A DNA stretch of 64,000 nucleotides from the NCBI RefSeq assembly GCF_014842025.1, contig NZ_JACYUY010000004.1:1-64000 (forward strand), written 5' to 3'. The notes under the pieces are model-generated. The model was not told the origin of the DNA. It saw only the letters and a program-made list of their open reading frames with translations, and made no database searches. This stretch comes from Massilia sp. CFBP 13721 (GTDB lineage Bacteria > Pseudomonadota > Gammaproteobacteria > Burkholderiales > Burkholderiaceae_D). Position numbers and translations under genes: made by a program. Below are positions 50,554-58,959 of this stretch, piece by piece; within the stretch, counting starts at the first letter, position 1, and the number at the start of each line of letters is the position of its first letter.

Positions 50554-52184
50554 GAGGACTCCATCATTTGCTTTGCTTCCTGCCTTAGCTTGAAGCGCTG
50601 CAGCTTGCCGGTTTCGGTGCGCGGCAGGGAGGCGCGAAATGCGATGCGGCGCGGGTATTTATAGGGCGCGACGGTGCGCTTGACGTGGTCTTGCAGCGTC
50701 TTGGCCATGTCCGGGCCGGCTTCCTCTCCGACGCGCAGCACCACATAGGCCAGCACCACTTGCCCGCGCTCGGCATCGGGCGCGCCGACCACGCCGCATT
50801 CGGCCACCGCCGGATGCTGCATCAGCACGTCCTCGACTTCCGGCCCGGCGATGTTGTAGCCGGCGGAGATGATCATGTCGTCGGTCCGCGCCTGGTACCA
50901 GTAATAGCCGTCGGCGTCGACCTGGTAGGCGTCGCCGGTGAGGTTCCAGCCCTTGCAGACGTAATCGAGCTGGCGCGGGTCGGCCAGGTAGCGGCAGCCG
51001 GTGGGGCCTTTCACCGCCAGCCGGCCGGTGACGCCGGGGCCGAGCGGATTGCCGTCGTCGTCGAGGATGCAGGCGCGGTAGCCGGGAATCGGGCGGCCGG
51101 TGGCGCCGGGACGGATGGCGTCGCCTGCGGCCGAGATAAAGATGTGCAGCATTTCGGTCGCGCCGATGCCGTCGATCATGGCCAGGCCGCTGGCGCGTTG
51201 CCAGGCCTGGCGCGTTTCCAGCGGCAGCGCCTCGCCGGCCGAGACGGTGCGGGTCAGGCTCGACAGGTCGTACCGACCGGCCAGCGGCGTCATTTGCCGA
51301 TAAAAGGTCGGCGCCGTGAAGCAGACGGTGGCGCGGTATTCGGCGATCGCCGCCAGCAGCGATTCGGGCGTGAGTTTTTCCAGCAGCACGGCGCAGGCCC
51401 CATAGCGCAGCGGGAACAGCAGCATGCCGCCCAGGCCGAAGGTGAACGCCAGCGGCGGCGTGCCGATGAAGACGTCGTTTGGGGTCGCGCCCAGGATCGA
51501 GCGCGGGAAGCAGTCGCAGATCGCCAGCACGTCGCGGTGGAAGTGCATCGTGCCTTTCGGGCGGCCGGTGGTGCCGGAGGTGAAGCTGAGCAGGCAGACG
51601 TCCTGCGCCCAGGTGTCGACCGCTTCGAAGCGCGGCGGCATCTGCGTCATCAAGGCTTCCAGCGAACCGGGTGCGCTGTCGTTGAAGAAGACCACGCGTG
51701 GCGCCGCATCGAGCCCTTCGCAGGCGAGGTCGAGTTCCGCGCGCAGGTCGGCCGCGCACAGCACCGCGTCCACCCGCGCCAGCGCGATGATGGTGCCGAT
51801 CTCGCGGGCGCGCAACAGCGGCATGGTCGGCACCGCCACCAGGCCCGCCTTCCATACCGCCAGCACGCAAGCCGCCATCATCGGGTTGTTGGCGCCGCGC
51901 AGCAGCACGCGGTTGCCGGTGACCAGCCCCATCCCGCCCTGCAGCACGGCGGCGATGCGGTCGACGGTAACCAGCAGTTCGGCGTAGGTCCAGGTTGAAT
52001 TGGCGCCGCGCACCGCGATGGACGCCCCGTGCCCGCGCGCCACCATCGCATCGAGCAGTTCGCCCGCGCAGTTGATGCGCTCGGGGTAGGCCAGTTCTTC
52101 GCCTTCGAACAGCAGCTCGGGCCATTGTTCGCGCGGCGGCAGGTTATCGTTCGCAAAGGTGTCCAGGTACGCGGTTCCGTTCAT
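50550..52184 (-). CDS. Benzoate-CoA-ligase-family enzyme, probable 2-aminobenzoate-CoA ligase
   Basis: This 544-residue AMP-forming ligase activates an aromatic acid to its CoA thioester using ATP. Motifs: [20 protein letters not shown] (P-loop, about 190-209), [14 protein letters not shown] (about 318-331), the hinge region [19 protein letters not shown], and the C-terminal catalytic Lys in [11 protein letters not shown]. The N-terminus [20 protein letters not shown] is characteristic of aminobenzoate/benzoate-CoA ligases. It is the first gene of the seven-gene operon. GGAGA precedes ATG 52184; ATG 52238 is an unlikely longer start. Confidence 0.85.
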   Translation of the reverse strand: MNGTAYLDTFANDNLPPREQWPELLFEGEELAYPERINCAGELLDAMVARGHGASIAVRGANSTWTYAELLVTVDRIAAVLQGGMGLVTGNRVLLRGANNPMMAACVLAVWKAGLVAVPTMPLLRAREIGTIIALARVDAVLCAADLRAELDLACEGLDAAPRVVFFNDSAPGSLEALMTQMPPRFEAVDTWAQDVCLLSFTSGTTGRPKGTMHFHRDVLAICDCFPRSILGATPNDVFIGTPPLAFTFGLGGMLLFPLRYGACAVLLEKLTPESLLAAIAEYRATVCFTAPTFYRQMTPLAGRYDLSSLTRTVSAGEALPLETRQAWQRASGLAMIDGIGATEMLHIFISAAGDAIRPGATGRPIPGYRACILDDDGNPLGPGVTGRLAVKGPTGCRYLADPRQLDYVCKGWNLTGDAYQVDADGYYWYQARTDDMIISAGYNIAGPEVEDVLMQHPAVAECGVVGAPDAERGQVVLAYVVLRVGEEAGPDMAKTLQDHVKRTVAPYKYPRRIAFRASLPRTETGKLQRFKLRQEAKQMMESS

Positions 52185-52271
52185 GGGATCTCCGGGCAGT
52201 ACAGGAAGGATGGCGCTGGTATGCTGGATGGGCGACAAGTTGGGCAGTGCGTCGGCCGGCCTGCGATATAC

Positions 52272-52283
52272 TTTAAGCCTAAA
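52272..52283. promoter_or_regulatory. Candidate MarR operator TTTAAGCCTAAA
   Basis: An inverted repeat TTTA-AGCC-TAAA in the 174-base gap between the ligase gene and the MpaB-type gene, preceded by TATACT (52267-52272) that could be a plus-strand -10 element. Its AT-rich arms resemble MarR-family operators; the MarR gene in the operon is the natural candidate binder (inference). Confidence 0.35.
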
Positions 52284-52358
52284 CTATCTGCGGGGGCAAG
52301 CGCTTACTGAAGCCATTACCGGCGGCACCCTGACACCATTCCTTGAGGACCGAGAGCG

Positions 52359-53210
52359 ATGCTGAAGACGCTACGCGAGATGATGCAGCCACCGCCGGGC
52401 CTGGCCTTCGACTTCAGCCAGCCCGCCGGCGAGCCGGCGCTGGCGCCGCGGGATGGCGTTACCTGGCGCATCTTCGCCAATCCGGTCCCGCTGTTCATCG
52501 GCGGGGTGGCGGCGGTGCTGCTGCAGCTGGCCGAACCGTCGGTACGATCGGGCGTGTGGCAGTCGGGTGGCTTCCAGCGCGATCCGCTGATGCGCCTGCG
52601 GCACACCGGGTTCGCGGCCATGATGACCGTGTACGGTCCGCGCTCGGCGGCCGAGGCGTTAATCGCGCGCGTGGTGCGCATGCACGGCCAGGTGCGGGGC
52701 AACACGCCCGATGGACAGGCCTTCCACGCCAACGACCCGCGCCTGCTCGACTGGGTGCAGGCCAGCGCCGTGTTCGGCTTTGCCGAAGCCTGGCATCGCT
52801 ACGCGCAGGCTTTGTCGGCGGCCGACAGGGATGCGGCTTTCGCGGAAAGCCAGGCGTCCGCCCTGCTTTATGGCGCGACCGGCGTGCCGCAGGCCTGGGC
52901 AGGGTGGGAAGCCTTGCTCGCTGCGACCGCGCCAACACTGGAAGGTTCCGCCATCCTCGCCGATTTCCTGCGCACCATGGCCGAGGCGCCTTTCGTGCCC
53001 GCGCCGCTGCGCCCGCTGCAGCGCCTGCTGGTGCGCGCCGCCGTGGACATCGTGCCCGAACCGGTGCGTTCGTTGCCGCAGTTGCGCGGACGCGGCTTGC
53101 GCCCCGGCGAGGCGCTGCTGGTGCGGGCGCTGGCGCGCGCGGCGGCGCTGCTGCCGCTGGGCGATACGCCGGCCAAACAGGCGGCGCGGCGGCTGGCTGA
53201 AAGGCAATAA
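52359..53210 (+). CDS. MpaB-family (DUF2236) oxygenase-like protein
   Basis: This 283-residue protein fits the DUF2236/MpaB family, related to latex-clearing oxygenases: WRIFANPVPLFIGGVAAVLL near 37-56, LRHTGFAAMMTVYGP, VRMHGQVRG and DPRLLDWVQASAVFGFAEAW near 123-142. The conserved His/Asp positions are thought to bind iron or haem. It is divergent from the aminobenzoate operon and possibly monocistronic. GAGGACCGAGAGCG precedes ATG 52359. No signal peptide is evident. Confidence 0.72.
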   Translation: MLKTLREMMQPPPGLAFDFSQPAGEPALAPRDGVTWRIFANPVPLFIGGVAAVLLQLAEPSVRSGVWQSGGFQRDPLMRLRHTGFAAMMTVYGPRSAAEALIARVVRMHGQVRGNTPDGQAFHANDPRLLDWVQASAVFGFAEAWHRYAQALSAADRDAAFAESQASALLYGATGVPQAWAGWEALLAATAPTLEGSAILADFLRTMAEAPFVPAPLRPLQRLLVRAAVDIVPEPVRSLPQLRGRGLRPGEALLVRALARAAALLPLGDTPAKQAARRLAERQ

Positions 53211-53385
53211 ACCGCGCGCGGGCCGACGGCAAGGCACACGCCGTCTTTACATCAATTTACATGGTGTGTTCGATACAGCAAAAACGGCGGTCGCCGGGAG
53301 CTGGCTACCATCTGCACACTGGCCGGCAACATGGCCCGATCGACGCCGGTGCCTGCGGGCCGGCGCACGCAGGCAGACGGCTCCC

Positions 53386-54639
53386 ATGAACATGTCACGC
53401 TCCGAATTCCGCAAGAACGTCGCCACCGTCATGGCCGGGGCGACCGGCGCCCAGGCCCTGCCTTTGCTGGCGGCGCCGCTGCTCACGCGCATGTGCACAC
53501 CGGCCGACATCGGCACCTTCAGCGTCTGGCTCGGCATCGTCGCAGTCGCCTCGATCGTCGCCACCCTGCGTTTCGAAGCCGCCATGGTGCTCGATCACGG
53601 CAAGCGGCAGCAGCGCCTGTGCTTCGGCGTCGTCGGCTATTGCGCCAGCCTGCTGGCGGTGGCGCTCACGGCCAGCCTGGTGCTGGCCCGTCTTGCCGGC
53701 GTGCCCGCGCTGGCCGCCATGCCCTGGTTCGGCCTGCTGACGGTCGGACTGGCGACCTGGCTCACCGCCACCACCCAGACCACGCTGGCGTTCGCGGCCT
53801 CGCACAAGCTGTTCGACAAGGCGGCCAAGGCCAAGGTCCTGGCCGCCGCGACGATCGCCGTGACTCAGCTGGCCTTGCTGTACGCCGGGCTCGAAGGCGC
53901 CGCGCTGCTGGCGGGCCAGTTGATCGGGCTCGGCGCCGGGCTGTGCGCCGCGCGGCTGCTGGTCTCGCCGCCGGCGGCGCGCCTGCGGCTGACGCTCACC
54001 GAAGCGCAGCGCGGCTACCTCGTCAAGCATCGTGCGTTCTGGCGCTATTCCCTGCCTTCGAGCCTGCTCAACACCCTGGTCGGCCAACTGCCCCTGTTCA
54101 TGATCGGCTTTCACCACGGCGCACTGGCGGCGGGCCTGTTCGCACTCACCCAGCGCGTGCTGAACGCGCCCATCGCGCTGATCGCCGCCTCGGTGCTGGA
54201 CGTATTCAAGCGCCAGGCGGTGCACGAATTCCAGGCCGCCGGCCACTGCCGCGTCATCTACCGCGCGACGTTCAAGACCTTGCTATTGCTGGGCATCGGC
54301 CCGGCGCTGGTGCTGGGGCTGTTTTCGCCACAACTGTTCAGCTGGGTATTCGGCCCCGCATGGCGTCCCGCCGGCGAACTCGCGCGCATCCTCGCGCCGC
54401 TGTGCTTCCTGAATTTCGTCGCCAGCCCGCTCAGTTATGTCTTCTTCGTCGCCGGCCAGCAGAAGGTCGAATTGCTGTGGCAGGTGGCGCTGTTCGCGAT
54501 GACGGCCGCGGTATTCATGATGCCGTTGTCACTGCACGGCAACCTGCTAGGGTATGCGATCGGGCGCTCGCTGCTGCACGTGGTGTACCTGTACATGTCC
54601 CATCGATGCGCGGGGCCGGAACGATCCGTGCCGACATGA
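53386..54639 (+). CDS. Wzx-like polysaccharide flippase
   Basis: This 417-residue inner-membrane protein of the MATE/MVF polysaccharide-transporter group has about twelve hydrophobic segments. It starts MNMSRSEFRKNVATVMAGAT, and LLTRMCTPADIGTFSVWLGI (about 30-50) is the typical first-loop motif of Wzx flippases. FWRYSLPSSLLNTLVGQLPL marks the second half. No glycosyltransferase or polymerase gene is nearby, so it is an orphan flippase in this window. ATG 53386 or 53392 could start; the upstream frame overlaps the MpaB gene. 175 bases separate it from the preceding gene. Confidence 0.8.
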   Translation: MNMSRSEFRKNVATVMAGATGAQALPLLAAPLLTRMCTPADIGTFSVWLGIVAVASIVATLRFEAAMVLDHGKRQQRLCFGVVGYCASLLAVALTASLVLARLAGVPALAAMPWFGLLTVGLATWLTATTQTTLAFAASHKLFDKAAKAKVLAAATIAVTQLALLYAGLEGAALLAGQLIGLGAGLCAARLLVSPPAARLRLTLTEAQRGYLVKHRAFWRYSLPSSLLNTLVGQLPLFMIGFHHGALAAGLFALTQRVLNAPIALIAASVLDVFKRQAVHEFQAAGHCRVIYRATFKTLLLLGIGPALVLGLFSPQLFSWVFGPAWRPAGELARILAPLCFLNFVASPLSYVFFVAGQQKVELLWQVALFAMTAAVFMMPLSLHGNLLGYAIGRSLLHVVYLYMSHRCAGPERSVPT

Positions 54640-54689
54640 TGCGGTCCTGGCGCAGGCGGTTCGCTGCAGTGGATTGATGCGCGACGTCG

Positions 54690-54812
54690 TTGCCGAGCGC
54701 GGCGCCGATCGCCAGCGGCGGCGCGAACATCCCGGCCGGCACCCCGGACCAGGCGCCGAGCCAGGTGGCCACGAACTTGAACAGCGCGTACGACTCGGCA
54801 TTGTCGTCACTG
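54690..54812 (-). pseudogene. Fragment of a ClC chloride-channel gene
   Basis: Minus-strand translation gives ESYALFKFVATWLGAWSGVP followed by AGMFAPPLAIGAALGNDVA. This is the ClC family GxFxP filter segment and following helix. Only about 40 of the usual 400 or more residues remain. Upstream it runs into the DUF389 gene's stop; downstream the sequence becomes unrelated before the flippase gene. It is a deletion remnant with no start or ribosome-binding site. Confidence 0.7.
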
Positions 54813-54818
54813 TGTTTC

Positions 54819-56258
54819 CTATCCTTGATTTGGCGTCACCGGTGCATCGGCTTCCTTGCCATCCGTGTGACGGAACAGCTTGCCTCGCTTCGCTGCAAGC
54901 ACCAGCCTGGCATCGGCTTGTCCGGTCCTGACCTTCAGCCATGCGTCGATGCGCTTGACCTCGTCGGCGCGCGGCAGGCGGCGGCAATCGGCACTCAGGA
55001 AGGGCACCGGCACCGCCTGGCCTTCCCCGGGCGGCACCGCCCTGCCCACCAGCACGTTGCCGCACTGCGGGTACTGCGCCTCGAATTCGCGCGTGACGGC
55101 CGCCGCCTGCTCGACCCAGCCATGCTGGCTGGTGAGCTGCTCGCGCAAGGCCGCGATGGTGGCGTCGCGCTCCTGCAGCGCCTGCTGGTTGTTGCGCACG
55201 ATGTCGGCGAGGATATCGGCTTTCAGGCTGCCGATGTCGATCTTCTCGTCCTTTCTGTCTTCGGCCTGCGCCTGGTGCACCGCCAGGTGCGCCTTGTGCA
55301 GCCCGGCGGCGGGCAGGCGGCCCTCGATGGCGGCGATCGCCGCCGCCGGCAAGCGCTGGCCGATCAGCGTCACCTCGATCTCCTTCGATGCCGGCGTGAC
55401 GCGCATGTCGAGCACGTGCACCCGCGCCGCCTTGAATTCCTTGCGCACGAAGTCGCGCGCCCGGCTCTTGAACACCTCGTTGTCGACCAGGCGCGCGGCC
55501 AGGTAGATGCTGGGCAAGCCGGTGACGAGGACGATGAACCAGACGGCGCCCTTCACGCGCAGCCCGCGGCGCGGGTCGACGAACTTGCGGTGCGGCAGGC
55601 GCAGGAACTCGATGACCACCACCGCGGCAAAGGCGATGAACACGCAGTTGATCGAGAACAGGTAGAAGGCGCCGCCGAACACCGACCAGTTCCCGTTGGC
55701 CAGTCCGTAGCCGGCCGTGCACAGCGGCGGCATCAGGGCGGTCGCAATCGCCACGCCCGGGATGACGTTCGACTTTTCGCGCCGGGTCTGGCCAATGATC
55801 CCGGCCAGGCCGCCTGCCAGCGCGATCAGCACGTCCCACAGCGAGGGCGTGGTGCGCGCCAGCAGTTCGGACTGGGCCTCGTCCAGCGGAGTCAGCATGA
55901 AGTACAGGGTCGAGGTCAGCAGGCTGATCGCGGCGGCGATGGCCAGGTTCTTCAGCGAGCGCCGTACCAGCGCAAAATCGAAGATGCCGACGCCGTAGCC
56001 GAGCCCGACGATCGGCCCCATGAGCGGCGACACCAGCATGGCGCCGATGATCACCGCGGTCGAATTGGTGTTCAAACCGACCGAGGCGATCACGATCGCG
56101 AACATCAGGATCCAGGGCGTGGCGCCGCGCAGCTCGACGCCGGCGCGCAGGCTGCGGTCGATCTCGGTGTCGTCGGCCTTGTCGTCGAGCAGGCTGAAAC
56201 GGTGGGCGATCGCGGCCCGCAGCGAGGGGGGCGGTGGTGGTGTGTCGGGTGCGTTCAT
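54819..56258 (-). CDS. DUF389/TIGR00341-family membrane protein
   Basis: This 479-residue inner-membrane protein of unknown function has about six hydrophobic segments over residues 40-270, with the family signatures STAVIIGAMLVSPLMGP (about 65-81) and GVAIATALMPPLCTAGYG (about 170-187). A long C-terminal soluble domain (about 285-479) contains charged coiled-coil-like sequence (QQALQERDATIAALREQL). ATG 56258 starts the family-like protein; the frame is open to 56429 but those residues look non-coding. It is between a ClC remnant and potassium-uptake genes, fitting an ion-homeostasis region. Confidence 0.8.
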   Translation of the reverse strand: MNAPDTPPPPPSLRAAIAHRFSLLDDKADDTEIDRSLRAGVELRGATPWILMFAIVIASVGLNTNSTAVIIGAMLVSPLMGPIVGLGYGVGIFDFALVRRSLKNLAIAAAISLLTSTLYFMLTPLDEAQSELLARTTPSLWDVLIALAGGLAGIIGQTRREKSNVIPGVAIATALMPPLCTAGYGLANGNWSVFGGAFYLFSINCVFIAFAAVVVIEFLRLPHRKFVDPRRGLRVKGAVWFIVLVTGLPSIYLAARLVDNEVFKSRARDFVRKEFKAARVHVLDMRVTPASKEIEVTLIGQRLPAAAIAAIEGRLPAAGLHKAHLAVHQAQAEDRKDEKIDIGSLKADILADIVRNNQQALQERDATIAALREQLTSQHGWVEQAAAVTREFEAQYPQCGNVLVGRAVPPGEGQAVPVPFLSADCRRLPRADEVKRIDAWLKVRTGQADARLVLAAKRGKLFRHTDGKEADAPVTPNQG

Positions 56259-56602
56259 GGTTGCGGCTCGGAATTCCCTACAGAAAGGGAGAAGCCGAGA
56301 TTTTCGCCGCGAATCTGCATTCGCACAAATGTTTCTTGCGGTGTGCGAACGCAAAAATAATACGATACGCCGGCTGAACCCCTCGTGCGCCGGGGATGTC
56401 GCCGCCAGCCCGCCCAGATCCGGCGACACTCTGCACCGAGTCCTCGTACGCCCTTACGCTTTTCCTCAGGACGCCGAAGTCGTTGCAGAGCTTGACGCCG
56501 TTGAACTGGCCGGGCGTTCCCGCGATATCGTGGCGTGGGGTTGGCGATGTAGCGCTTGCGGCGCGGTCGGCGGCGTCAGCGATACCAGCCGTATTCCGGG
56601 GA
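56259..56602. other. 344-base gap, no gene supported
   Basis: Open frames cross this stretch on both strands but none has a recognisable family pattern, a good ribosome-binding site or sensible composition. It probably contains the upstream region of the DUF389 gene and the trailer of ktrA. Confidence 0.5.
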
Positions 56603-57304
56603 CTAGCGGGCCTGCTTGTCGCCGCCGGCGAACTGCTCGATCTTTTTCGTCGGCCCGGAAACGATGAGCAGGTCGGCCGGCAGGATGCGCGTCTCCGGCA
56701 GCGCATGCTGGAAGTCTTCGTTGGCGCGCTTGACGCCGACCACGGTGACGCCGAAACGCGAGCGCACGTGCGCGTCCGCCAGTGTCTTGTGATGGGTGTC
56801 GGGCGGCGCGCAAATCTTCGCGATGGCGAAGCCGTCCTCGAATTCGATGAAGTCCATCATGCGCCCGGTGATCAGGTGCGCCACGCGCTCGCCCATGTCC
56901 ATCTCCGGGTACACCACATGATGGGCGCCGATGCGTTGCGCGATCTGGCCGTGTTCCGGGGTCTTCGCCTTGACCCAGATATCCTTGATGCCGAGCTCGG
57001 TGAGCACCATCAGGGTCATCAGGCCTGCCGCCAGGTCGGAACCGATGGCGACGATGGCGTGCGAAAAATCGGCCACGCCCAGCTGCAGCATGACGCTTTC
57101 GTTCGTCGAGTCGGCCTGCACCGCATGGGTCAGGCGGTCGCCCCAAAACTGCACCAGGTCTTCGCGCTGGTCGATCCCCATGACGTCGTGCCCGAGCCGG
57201 ATCAGCGACTGCGCCACCGAACCGCCAAAGCGACCCAGTCCGATGACGACGACGCTGTCGACCGATGAAAATGCGAACTGCTCCGTAAAAATCCTACCCA
57301 ACAA
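56603..57304 (-). CDS. ktrA: KtrA/TrkA-type potassium uptake regulatory subunit
   Basis: This 233-residue cytoplasmic RCK protein gates KtrB in response to nucleotides. Its Rossmann N-domain (VVVIGLGRFGGSVAQSLIRL, about 18-37, then DSTNESVMLQLG) binds NAD(H)/ATP. The TrkA-C domain follows from about 145. One RCK unit, as in KtrA, not two as in E. coli TrkA. Its start overlaps the ktrB stop by 11 bases, so subunit synthesis is coupled. Confidence 0.88.
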   Translation of the reverse strand: MLGRIFTEQFAFSSVDSVVVIGLGRFGGSVAQSLIRLGHDVMGIDQREDLVQFWGDRLTHAVQADSTNESVMLQLGVADFSHAIVAIGSDLAAGLMTLMVLTELGIKDIWVKAKTPEHGQIAQRIGAHHVVYPEMDMGERVAHLITGRMMDFIEFEDGFAIAKICAPPDTHHKTLADAHVRSRFGVTVVGVKRANEDFQHALPETRILPADLLIVSGPTKKIEQFAGGDKQAR

Positions 57305-58622
57305 TTGGATGCTCCTCGGGAAAACGATATGGCATGCGGCGCTCGCCCAGCACCAGCGAGGCGGCGAACGTGATGGTGCCGACGCGGCCGATGAACATCA
57401 GCGCCGCCAGCAGCACCTGGCCCGACGGCGGCAGCACCGGCGTGATGCCGGTCGACAGGCCGGCGCTGCCGAAGGCGGCGATGACTTCGAAGATGACCTG
57501 GTCGGTCGGCAAGTGGGTGATGCGGAGCAGCAGCACCGTCCCGATTGCAACGATAACGCTGCCCAGCACGAGCACCGTCACGGCCTGGCGCTGGGCCGGC
57601 GCACCGACGCGGCGGCCGAAGGCTTCCGTATCGGTGTGGCCTTTCGCCTCGGCCAGCACCAGCAGCGCAAGCACCACCACGGTGCCCACCTTGACCCCGC
57701 CGGCGGTGCCGGCACTGCCGCCGCCGATGAACATCAGCAGGTAATGCACGGCCCAGGTTTCCGGTTCGAGCGCACCGATGTCGACCGTATTGAAGCCCGC
57801 CGTGCGCGCCGAGACCGACATGAAGAAACTGTTGAGGAGCTTGCCGGACATGGACATCGTCCCGATTGTCCCGGCATTGTTCCACTCCAGCAGCAGCACG
57901 GCCAGGAATCCGCCCGCCAGCAGCACGATCGATCCCGTCAAGGTCAGTTTGGTGTGCAGCGACCAGTGGCGCGGATCGCGGAAGCGATGGCGCAGGTCGT
58001 GCAGGACGGGAAAGCCGATGCCGCCGATGACGATGACGATGATCAGCGGCAGCAGGATCAGCGCATCGCCGGCGTAGCGCACCAGGCCGTCCGGATGGAT
58101 CGAGAAGCCGGCGTTGTTGAATGCCGAAACAGCGTGGAACAGGCCGCTCCAGCCGGCCTCGCGCCAGCCCATCGCGTAGCCGAAGTGCAGGCGCAGGACC
58201 AGGGCCGCGGTGAGCAGGAGCTGGGCCAGGACCGTCACCTGCAGCACGACTTTCGCCACGCTCGAGATATCGCCAAGGCCGAGCGAGCGGGTTTCCGCCT
58301 GCGTCATCATGCGGGTGCGCAGGCGCGGCGAGCGGTTGACCATCAGGCCGAGCAAGGTGGCGGCCGTCATCATGCCGAAGCCGCCCAGCTGGAACAGCAC
58401 CATGATCGTCGACTGGCCGAAGGTCGACCAATAGGTGCCGGTATCGACGATGGCCATTCCCGTCACGCAGACGGCGGACACCGAGGTAAAGAATGCGACC
58501 AGCAAGGGCGCCGCCTCGCCCGCGCTGCGCGCCGCGGGCAAGGACAGCAGCAGCGTCCCGGCCAGGATCGCGAACAGGAACGCGAGCACGACCGCCCGCG
58601 TCGGATGCACCACCGTCTTCAT
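57294..58622 (-). CDS. ktrB: KtrB/TrkH-family potassium-translocating subunit
   Basis: This 442-residue membrane protein is built from four M1-P-M2 repeats. Selectivity-loop sequences are visible in order: SVSAVCVTGMA (about 66-76), FNNAGFSIHPDG, SARTAGFNTVDIG and FGSAGLSTGITP. With KtrA it forms a Na+-stimulated K+ uptake system. ATG 58622 begins MKTVVHPTRAVVLAF; a start at 58700 would add 26 non-membrane residues and overlap the mini-cysteine gene. Confidence 0.9.
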   Translation of the reverse strand: MKTVVHPTRAVVLAFLFAILAGTLLLSLPAARSAGEAAPLLVAFFTSVSAVCVTGMAIVDTGTYWSTFGQSTIMVLFQLGGFGMMTAATLLGLMVNRSPRLRTRMMTQAETRSLGLGDISSVAKVVLQVTVLAQLLLTAALVLRLHFGYAMGWREAGWSGLFHAVSAFNNAGFSIHPDGLVRYAGDALILLPLIIVIVIGGIGFPVLHDLRHRFRDPRHWSLHTKLTLTGSIVLLAGGFLAVLLLEWNNAGTIGTMSMSGKLLNSFFMSVSARTAGFNTVDIGALEPETWAVHYLLMFIGGGSAGTAGGVKVGTVVVLALLVLAEAKGHTDTEAFGRRVGAPAQRQAVTVLVLGSVIVAIGTVLLLRITHLPTDQVIFEVIAAFGSAGLSTGITPVLPPSGQVLLAALMFIGRVGTITFAASLVLGERRMPYRFPEEHPIVG

Positions 58623-58689
58623 GCGCGGCGCTCCCCGCGGCGGCGCATCGCGAAGTCCGGGGCTGCCCGCACCGATCGCCGGCGCGGAC

Positions 58690-58812
58690 TCAGCCGCCAC
58701 TCATCCGGCGGCATTCCTGCGCGCAGCGCCGGCAGGCCGCCGCGCACATGTCGCAGGCATCGGCGCAATCGTTGCACGCCGCCAGGCACGACGCGAATTG
58801 CTGGTTTTCCAT
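58690..58812 (-). CDS. Forty-residue eight-cysteine protein, truncated four-helix-bundle copper-binding (Csp/DUF326) type
   Basis: A short frame of 41 codons encodes a 40-residue protein beginning MENQQFASCLAACNDCADAC. Cys occur at 9, 13, 16, 20, 23, 27, 30 and 34, with alternating spacings of 4 and 3, which puts all of them on one face of a helix. The N-terminal half resembles the first helix of Csp copper-storage proteins and the tail (CRRCAQECRRM) resembles the last helix, as if about 65 intervening residues had been deleted. GAGGAG lies eight bases before ATG 58812. It sits between nhaA and ktrB. Copper or zinc binding is inferred. Confidence 0.7.
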   Translation of the reverse strand: MENQQFASCLAACNDCADACDMCAAACRRCAQECRRMSGG

Positions 58813-58959
58813 GAAGAGGCTCCTCATCGGTTGCGGCAGTAAGGTCTTCAAAGGCTAGCACAGCCACTTCATGCGGCAAGCACGATACGCCGGCGCACCG
58901 CCGGCCCGCGGCGGCACTGCTTTGCGCCATTGTCCGCACGCCGGGTTTCGCAGCGGCCC

